A stretch of DNA of 64,000 nucleotides from Bradyrhizobium ottawaense (GTDB lineage Bacteria > Pseudomonadota > Alphaproteobacteria > Rhizobiales > Xanthobacteraceae), in assembly GCF_900099825.1 (NCBI RefSeq), contig NZ_LT629693.1:7575001-7639000 (forward strand). The letters are read 5' to 3'. Shown one piece after another: positions 58,127 through 64,000 of this stretch. Under the pieces are notes generated by a model, which saw nothing but the letters and a program-made list of their open reading frames with translations, was not told the origin of the DNA and did no database searches. A program made the position numbers and the translations under genes. Position 1 is the first letter of the stretch. The number at the start of each line of letters is the position of its first letter.

Positions 58127-58952
58127 GCGTATCATTCTTGCGTTGATGCTGGGGGCCATGCCGGTGGCCGCTCCCGGATTCGCGTTTGATGGTGCGCCCA
58201 TCACCCAGGACGCCACGCTGCCGACGGTGTCGCAGCCGGCCGCAGCAGCCCTCAACGCCCAGGCCCTGAAGAAGGTGGCGGCCCCGGCGACCGCAGTCGT
58301 CGCTCCCGCGCCATCCCTGAATTCGTTGCAATACGCCGCCGAGGGCGGTCACCCCGTCGCGCAGTGGAAGCTTGGCCGGATGTATGCCGACGGCGACGGC
58401 GTTGCCCAGGACGACGTGCGTGCGTTCGAATATTTCAGCCGCATCGCCAATGCGCATGCCGAGGACAGCCCGTCGGCGCCGCAGGCGGCGATCGTCGCCA
58501 ATGCCTTCGTGGCACTCGGCCGCTACTATCTCAACGGCATTCCGAATTCGAAGATCAAGGCCGACACCGACCGGGCGAGGGAGATGTTCTCCTACGCCGC
58601 GTCCTATTTCGGCAATGCGGATGCGCAATACGATCTGGCCCGGCTCTATCTGAAGACCCCGGACGCCTCGCGGGATGATTTCCGCTACGGCGCGCGCTGG
58701 CTCGGTCTGGCCGCCCAGAAGGGCCAGCATCAGGCGCAGGCCCTGCTCGGCCAGATGCTGTTCAACGGCGACCGGCTGCCGCGCCAGGCCGCGCGCGGGC
58801 TGATGTGGCTGACCCTGGCGCGTGACAGCGCCACGCCGGACGAGGCTTGGATCAAGGAAAGCTACAACCGGGCGATCACCAAAGCGTCCGACGACGACCG
58901 CGCCATGGCGCTGCAGATGCTCGAGCACTGGGTCCAGGGCCGCAAGGACTGA
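58113..58952 (+). CDS. Sel1-repeat exported protein
   Basis: 279-aa protein with signal peptide ([25 protein letters not shown]) and several Sel1/TPR-like helical repeats: [80 protein letters not shown]. Expected to be periplasmic and to mediate protein-protein contacts, as other Sel1-type proteins do. It is translationally coupled to ilvD by a 14-nt overlap. The last codons lie in a 15-nt duplicated sequence (58,938-58,967). Confidence 0.83.
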   Translation: MRTSRRIILALMLGAMPVAAPGFAFDGAPITQDATLPTVSQPAAAALNAQALKKVAAPATAVVAPAPSLNSLQYAAEGGHPVAQWKLGRMYADGDGVAQDDVRAFEYFSRIANAHAEDSPSAPQAAIVANAFVALGRYYLNGIPNSKIKADTDRAREMFSYAASYFGNADAQYDLARLYLKTPDASRDDFRYGARWLGLAAQKGQHQAQALLGQMLFNGDRLPRQAARGLMWLTLARDSATPDEAWIKESYNRAITKASDDDRAMALQMLEHWVQGRKD

Positions 58953-58980
58953 GGCCGCAAGGACTAGGGAACTGCGTAGG

Positions 58981-59011
58981 GTGGGCAAAGGCGCGCTTGC
59001 GCCGTGCCCAC
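58981..59011. repeat. REP-like hairpin GTGGGCA...TGCCCAC
   Basis: Perfect outer arms GTGGGCA / TGCCCAC and inner GGCGC-GCTT-GCGCC, between the convergent Sel1-repeat and xthA genes. Could terminate both transcripts. It belongs to another common repeat class of this bacterial group as I recall. Confidence 0.65.
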
Positions 59012-59015
59012 CGTC

Positions 59016-59807
59016 TCACCCCGCGTCGAGGTCGAAATCCGCCCACACCGGAACATGATCCGACGGCTTCTCCCAGGCGCGCACGTAGCTGTCGATGCCG
59101 ACATTGGTCAGCCGGTCGCTGGCCTGCGGCGACAGCAGCAAATGATCGATCCGGATGCCCCAGTTCTTCTGCCAGGCACCGGCCTGGTAATCCCAGAACG
59201 TGTACTGGCCCGGCGCGTCGGTCACCGCGCGTAGCGCATCGGTTAAGCCCAGGCCGAGCAGGGACTGGAAAGCCTCGCGGGTTTCGGGGCGGAACAGCGC
59301 ATCATTGGCCCAGGCGGCGGGGTTGTAGACGTCAGCCGCGGCCGGAATGACGTTGAAGTCGCCGGCGAGAATGAACGGTTCTTCCGCTTTAAGTCGCTCC
59401 CGGGAATACTCAAGAAGTCGCGACATCCATTTGAGTTTGTAAGGAAATTTCTCTGTGTCGACGGGGTTGCCGTTGGGCAGATAGAGGCAGGCGATCCGCA
59501 CCACGCCGCTCTTCAGCGTCACCATGCCTTCGAGGAAGCGGGCATGGGCGTCCTCGTCGTCGCCGGCGAGGCCCGACTTGGTTTCCTCGAACGGCAGCTT
59601 CGACAACAGGGCGACCCCGTTAAAAGTCTTCTGGCCGTGGGTGACGACGTTGTAGCCCAGCGCCTCGATCTCGAGCCGGGGAAAGGCGTCATCGACGCAT
59701 TTGATTTCCTGCAGGCAGACGATGTCCGGCGAGCATTCCCGGAGCCAGCTCACGAGATGCTCGATCCGCTGCCGGACCGAATTGACGTTCCACGTAGCAA
59801 TACGCAT
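59016..59807 (-). CDS. xthA: Exodeoxyribonuclease III
   Basis: 263-aa AP endonuclease/3' exonuclease of base-excision repair. Family motifs: MRIATWNVNSVRQRI, IVCLQEIKCVDDAFP (Glu ligand), LAGDFNVIPAAADVYNP (Asp, Asn), IRIDHLLLS and SDHVPVWADF at the C-terminus (catalytic Asp-His). ATG 59807 is the conserved start. Convergent with the Sel1-repeat gene and divergent from the efflux adaptor. Confidence 0.95.
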   Translation of the reverse strand: MRIATWNVNSVRQRIEHLVSWLRECSPDIVCLQEIKCVDDAFPRLEIEALGYNVVTHGQKTFNGVALLSKLPFEETKSGLAGDDEDAHARFLEGMVTLKSGVVRIACLYLPNGNPVDTEKFPYKLKWMSRLLEYSRERLKAEEPFILAGDFNVIPAAADVYNPAAWANDALFRPETREAFQSLLGLGLTDALRAVTDAPGQYTFWDYQAGAWQKNWGIRIDHLLLSPQASDRLTNVGIDSYVRAWEKPSDHVPVWADFDLDAG

Positions 59808-59961
59808 CAAAAGGACCCGGACCGTAACCACACATTTTCGCTTTGCTGGCATACCATGAGCCGCAAGCCTGTGGTAACCGTCTAGAAATAAGGCGCAAAA
59901 GTCGCCGTCAAGGGGCCGGAAACCGTCGTCCCGTCCTTTGCGGGCGGCGGACGTGAAAATT

Positions 59962-61092
59962 ATGAAAAAAAATAGCTTGATCGTTGTTGCCGGCGTCATC
60001 GGCATCGCCGCTGTAGCCGCTTATGCAACTCGCGCGTCATGGATGGGCAGCGCGACCACCGCGCAGGGGCCGCAGCGACCGCGCATGGTCTCCGTCGAAC
60101 TGGCCAAGGCCGAGCGCAAATCCGTCCCCGTTGACGTCGATGCGATCGGGACCGTGACGCCGATCTCCAGCGTGGCGCTGAAATCGCGGGTTGAGACCAC
60201 CATCGTCTCGGTGCATTTCGAGGACGGCGCCAAGGTGGCCGAAAACGATCTGTTGTTCACGCTCGACAGCCGCCAGATCGACGCCCAGATCGAACAGGCC
60301 GAGGGGACGCTCGCCAAGGATCAGGCACAGCTCGAGGGCGCCCAGCGCGATCTTCGGCGCTTCACCGACCTGGTCGGCAAGGGCGCCACCACGCAGGTCA
60401 ACGTCGACAACGCCAAGACCCAGTCCGACACCCTGTCCGCCACCATCAAGGCCGATCAGGCGGCGCTGGACAACCTGAAGGTCCAGAAGAGCTACACCCT
60501 GATCCGTTCGCCGTTTGCTGGCCGGATTAGCGCCGCCAATGTGAAGGTCGGCAATTTCGTGCGGCCGGCCGACACCGCGCCGCTCGCCGTGATCAACCAG
60601 ATGGCGCCTGTTTATGTGACCTTCGCCGTTCCGCAGCGCGTGCTGGTCGACCTGCGCGACGCGATGACCAAGGGCGATCCCGGGGTGACGGCGACGATCC
60701 CGGGCCACCAGCGTTCCGAGAGCGGCAAGGTCGCGATGGTCGAGAACACCGTGGACGCCACCACCGGCATGGTGACCGTCCGTGGCATCATGAACAACGA
60801 GAACGAGACGCTGTGGCCGGGGACGCTGGTCGCGACCAAGCTCGTGATCCGCAATGAAAATGCCATCGTGGTGCCCACGGTCGCCGTGCAGCGCAGCCAG
60901 AACGGCAACTATGTGTTTGTCGTCAAGGACGGCGCCGCCAAGCAGCAGCCGGTCAAGGTCGACCGGACCGCGCAGGGCGTTTCGGTGATCTCCGAAGGGT
61001 TGACCGGCGACGAAAGCGTCGTGGTCGACGGACAATTGCTGCTGTCGGACGGGACGCGGGTCGAACCGCGGGCCAAGAAGGCAGGGGCGTAA
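59962..61092 (+). CDS. RND efflux periplasmic adaptor (MdtA-like)
   Basis: 376-aa membrane fusion protein. The N-terminus is a short signal/anchor (KKNSLIVVAGVIGIAAVAAY), followed by a biotinyl-lipoyl-like segment (VDAIGTVTPISSVALKSRVE, DGAKVAENDLLFTLD), a coiled-coil hairpin (LAKDQAQLEGAQRDLRRFTD), the second lipoyl half (LIRSPFAGRISAANVKVGNF) and a beta-barrel domain. It works with the RND pump that starts 3 nt downstream. Confidence 0.93.
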   Translation: MKKNSLIVVAGVIGIAAVAAYATRASWMGSATTAQGPQRPRMVSVELAKAERKSVPVDVDAIGTVTPISSVALKSRVETTIVSVHFEDGAKVAENDLLFTLDSRQIDAQIEQAEGTLAKDQAQLEGAQRDLRRFTDLVGKGATTQVNVDNAKTQSDTLSATIKADQAALDNLKVQKSYTLIRSPFAGRISAANVKVGNFVRPADTAPLAVINQMAPVYVTFAVPQRVLVDLRDAMTKGDPGVTATIPGHQRSESGKVAMVENTVDATTGMVTVRGIMNNENETLWPGTLVATKLVIRNENAIVVPTVAVQRSQNGNYVFVVKDGAAKQQPVKVDRTAQGVSVISEGLTGDESVVVDGQLLLSDGTRVEPRAKKAGA

Positions 61093-61095
61093 CCG

Positions 61096-64000
61096 ATGAC
61101 GCTCTCCGAGCTCTGTATTCGCCGCCCGGTCATGACGACGCTGATCACGGCGTCGATCATCGCTTTCGGCGTGTTCGGCTTCCGCCTGTTGCCGGTGTCG
61201 GCGCTGCCGCGGGTCGACTTCCCGACGATTGCGGTCAGCGCGACCTTGCCGGGCGCCAGCGCGGATACCATGGCGGCCTCGGTTGCCGGCATCATCGAGC
61301 GCCAGCTCTCGACCATTGCCGGCATCTCGTCGATGTCGTCGAGTTCCTCGCAGGGCACCAGCGTCATCACCATCCAGTTCGATCTCAACCGCAATATCGA
61401 TGCCGCGGCGCTGGACGTGCAGACGGCGCTGACGATCGCGCAACGCCGGCTGCCGATCGAAATGACGATCCCGCCGAGTTTCCGGAAAGTGAACCCGGCC
61501 GATTTCCCGGTGCTGTTCGTAGCATTGGGTTCGGGGACGCTGCCGTTGTCGGCGGTCAACGAATACGGCGACATCACCATCGGGCAGGCGCTGTCGCAAA
61601 TCCCTGGTGTGGCGCAGGTTCTGATTTACGGGGCGCAGAAATTCGCCATCCGCGTCCAGGCCGACCCGGAAGCCGCCGCGGCGCGCGGGCTGTCGCTTGA
61701 GGACATCAGGACCGCAGTATCGCGGGCCAATTCGTCGACGCCGGTCGGCACCTTGAACGGGCCGAAGCAGGACGTCGCGCTGCAGGCCTCCGGGCAAATG
61801 GACAAGGCGGTCGACTACAGCAAGGTCGTGGTGGCCTGGCGCAACGGCTCGCCGGTGAAGCTCGACGAAGTGGCGCGGATCTATGACAGCGTCGAGAACG
61901 ACAAGATCGCGACCTGGCTGAACGACGAGCGGGCGATCGTGCTGGCGATCCAGAAACAGCCGGACGCCAATACCGTGGCCGTGGTCGATTCCGTGCTGGC
62001 CAAGCTGCCGGCGCTGCGCGCGCAGATTCCGCCGTCGGTCTCGATCAATGTGATGATGGACCGTTCGATATCCATCCGTCAGGCGGTCGCCGACGTCGAG
62101 GAAACGCTGCTGATCGCCGTGGCGCTGGTAATTCTGGTGATCTTCCTGTTCCTGCGCTCGGCGTCGGCGACGTTCATTCCGGCGCTGGCGGTTCCGATCT
62201 CGCTGTTCGGCACCTGCGCGGTCATGTACTTCCTGGACTATTCCATCAACAACATGACGCTGCTGGCGCTGACCCTGTCGGTCGGTTTCGTGGTCGACGA
62301 CGCCATCGTCATGCTGGAAAACATCGTCCGCCACATCGAGCACGGCATGCGGCCCTATGAGGCCGCGCTGAAAGGCGCGCGCGAGATCGGGTTCACCATC
62401 ATCTCGATCACCTTCTCGCTGATCGCCGTGTTCATTCCCGTGCTCCTGATGGGCGGTATCGTCGGCCGGGTGTTCCGCGAGTTCGCAGTGACGGTATCGG
62501 TGGCGATCATCGTGTCCGGCTTCGTGTCGCTGACCTTGACGCCGATGCTGTGCGCGCGCGTGCTGCGGGCGCATGATCCGACCAAGAAGCCGAATGTCGT
62601 GCTTCGGGTGTTCGAGGCGATGTTCGATTCCTGGCTGCGCGGCTATGAATGGGCGCTCGACCGGGTGTTGGCGCACAAGGCGCTGATGCTGTTGGTCACG
62701 CTGGCGACGCTGGGTGGCACGATCTACCTTTACATGATCGTGCCGAAGGGCTTCTTCCCGCAGGAAGACACCGGCTTTCTGATCGGCGTGACCGAAGCCG
62801 CCACCGACACCTCGTTCGAGGCCATGAAGGTGCGGCAGCAGGCGCTGGTCGAGGTGCTGAAGTCCGATCCCGCGATTGACTACATCAATTCCACCGTCGG
62901 CTCGGGTGGTCCCAATGCGACCGCGAATTACGGCCGCCTATTCATTGCGCTGAAGCCGCAGAAGACCCGCGACAACGCCGCCGTCGTGATCGGACGTTTG
63001 CGCGCCAAGGCGCGACAGATTCCGGGCATGCAGGCGTTCTTCCAGAGCATCCAGAACCTCAATATCGGCGGCCGGATTTCGAAGAGCCAGTACCAGTACG
63101 TGCTGCAGAGCGGCGATACCGAATCGCTCTACCGGCTGGCGCCGGAAATGCGCGACAAGATCGAGAAGTTGCCGGGTCTACTTGACGTTACCACCGACCT
63201 CTACATCAAGAATCCGCAGATGACGGTCGACATCGACCGCGAAAAGGCCGCGGTCTACGGCATCACCGTCGATCAGGTGCGCAACCAGCTCTACAACGCC
63301 TACGGCGCCCGCCAGGTCGGCACCATCTACATGCCGACCAACGACTATCAGATCATCCTGGAAGTGCAGCCGCAGTTCCGCGTCGATCCGTCGGACCTGT
63401 CCAAGCTCTACATGAAGACCCAGAACAACGTGACCATTCCGCTTGCCGCAGTTGCCAAACTGGTGCCTTCGGTCGGTCCGCTCCAGATCAACCACCAGGG
63501 TCAGCAGCCGGCGGTGACGATTTCCTTCAATCTGGCGCCGGGCTACTCGCTCGGCTACGCCACCGACAGCATCCGCGAACTCGAGCGTTCGTCAAATCTG
63601 CCGCCGACGATCTTCTCCGGTTTCTCGGGCACGGCGCAGGTCTTCGAGGACTCCAAGAGCGGGCAGGGCGTCCTGATCCTGGCCGCCATCTTCGCGGCCT
63701 TCGTCATTCTCGGCATTCTCTACGAGAGCTTCATCCATCCGATCACCATCATCTCCGGCCTGCCGTCGGCCGGCATCGGCGCGATCCTGACCTTGATGCT
63801 GTTCGGCATGGAGCTGTCGGTCATTGCGATGATCGGCATCGTGATGCTGGTCGGCATCGTCAAGAAGAACGCCATCATGATGGTGGATTTTGCGCTGGAA
63901 CGCCGCCGCGTCGGATTGAGTGCCGAGCACGCCATCCGCGAAGCGGCGCTGCTGCGTTTCCGTCCGATCATGATGACGACATTTGCCGCGATCTTCGGCA
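61096..64000 (+). CDS. RND multidrug efflux transporter, HAE1/AcrB-like (3' end outside window)
   Basis: 968 codons are visible out of about 1,030-1,050. MTLSELCIRRPVMTTLITAS is the typical start of an MdtB/MdtC-type inner-membrane pump. The first TM, porter domain and central TM helices follow, with proton-relay Asp pair in GFVVDDAIVMLENIVRHIE. A second half begins near PKGFFPQEDTGFLIGVTEA; the Lys of the relay is expected around GIVMLVGIVKKNAIMMVDFA. It forms an operon with the adaptor and no outer-membrane factor is seen before the window ends. Substrates unknown. Confidence 0.95.
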   Translation, partial: MTLSELCIRRPVMTTLITASIIAFGVFGFRLLPVSALPRVDFPTIAVSATLPGASADTMAASVAGIIERQLSTIAGISSMSSSSSQGTSVITIQFDLNRNIDAAALDVQTALTIAQRRLPIEMTIPPSFRKVNPADFPVLFVALGSGTLPLSAVNEYGDITIGQALSQIPGVAQVLIYGAQKFAIRVQADPEAAAARGLSLEDIRTAVSRANSSTPVGTLNGPKQDVALQASGQMDKAVDYSKVVVAWRNGSPVKLDEVARIYDSVENDKIATWLNDERAIVLAIQKQPDANTVAVVDSVLAKLPALRAQIPPSVSINVMMDRSISIRQAVADVEETLLIAVALVILVIFLFLRSASATFIPALAVPISLFGTCAVMYFLDYSINNMTLLALTLSVGFVVDDAIVMLENIVRHIEHGMRPYEAALKGAREIGFTIISITFSLIAVFIPVLLMGGIVGRVFREFAVTVSVAIIVSGFVSLTLTPMLCARVLRAHDPTKKPNVVLRVFEAMFDSWLRGYEWALDRVLAHKALMLLVTLATLGGTIYLYMIVPKGFFPQEDTGFLIGVTEAATDTSFEAMKVRQQALVEVLKSDPAIDYINSTVGSGGPNATANYGRLFIALKPQKTRDNAAVVIGRLRAKARQIPGMQAFFQSIQNLNIGGRISKSQYQYVLQSGDTESLYRLAPEMRDKIEKLPGLLDVTTDLYIKNPQMTVDIDREKAAVYGITVDQVRNQLYNAYGARQVGTIYMPTNDYQIILEVQPQFRVDPSDLSKLYMKTQNNVTIPLAAVAKLVPSVGPLQINHQGQQPAVTISFNLAPGYSLGYATDSIRELERSSNLPPTIFSGFSGTAQVFEDSKSGQGVLILAAIFAAFVILGILYESFIHPITIISGLPSAGIGAILTLMLFGMELSVIAMIGIVMLVGIVKKNAIMMVDFALERRRVGLSAEHAIREAALLRFRPIMMTTFAAIFG

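Noticed and set aside
60037..62676. Minus-strand open frame of 879 codons
   Set aside because: It is antisense to the efflux adaptor and RND pump, which have clear family motifs; the antisense product is His/Arg/Asp-rich with no motif, an effect of high-GC codon use.

Overview
The window is a high-GC, gene-dense piece of an alphaproteobacterial chromosome. It most resembles Bradyrhizobium or close relatives (Rhodopseudomonas, Afipia). The reasons are the gene orders ppiD-trpD-trpC-moaC, secG-pyrG-kdsA-eno-ftsB and pdhA-pdhB(lipoyl)-pdhC-lpdA, divergent katG/oxyR, and the short palindromic intergenic repeats (CGTCATTGCGAG and similar) that I associate with that group. No rRNA, tRNA, CRISPR array or intact transposase gene was recognised. 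Identifications come from reading the sequence; no database search was possible.

Layout. 1-698: 5' part of moeA on the minus strand. 725-9,680: a mixed block that separates moeA from moaC (YihX-like HAD phosphatase, small exported protein, Old Yellow Enzyme, CtpA-type protease, ABC substrate-binding protein, GGDEF-EAL protein, two tiny exported paralogues). 9,717-14,041: minus-strand run ppiD-trpD-trpC-moaC. 14,354-15,743: short hypotheticals and an orphan HicB-like antitoxin. 15,827-17,680: tpiA, then a GNAT acetyltransferase and an XRE-cupin regulator. 17,904-27,976: housekeeping run secG, pyrG, NIPSNAP protein, kdsA, MFS transporter, queF, eno, a medium-chain dehydrogenase, an FMN reductase and an FtsB-like protein. 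28,173-33,837: pyruvate dehydrogenase cluster. 33,992-39,535: threonine synthase-like enzyme, Bug-type binding protein, an internally duplicated coiled-coil membrane protein, a quinone-oxidoreductase-like enzyme and a VOC protein. 39,611-42,898: katG and oxyR. 43,006-48,303: orphan histidine kinase, two hypotheticals, soluble lytic transglycosylase.

48,490-55,050 is the most unusual part. The promoter and first codons of a cytochrome P450 gene occur twice: as a dead fragment at about 48,491-48,636 and intact at about 54,913-55,052. Between them lie about 6.3 kb of accessory DNA: an acidic 58-aa ORF, a GcrA-like regulator, a membrane-anchored hypothetical, a PilZ fragment, a DUF2336 protein, a 215-bp element with perfect 16-bp terminal inverted repeats, and an argininosuccinate-lyase-like enzyme with a signal peptide.

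55,015-64,000: P450, ilvD overlapping a Sel1-repeat protein, xthA, and an RND efflux adaptor plus pump; the pump gene runs off the window.

Functionally the window covers central carbon metabolism (tpiA, eno, pdh), amino-acid synthesis (trpD, trpC, ilvD, threonine synthase), cofactor and modified-base synthesis (moaC, moeA, queF), envelope assembly (secG, kdsA, ppiD, slt, ctpA), peroxide defence (katG/oxyR), c-di-GMP turnover and drug efflux.
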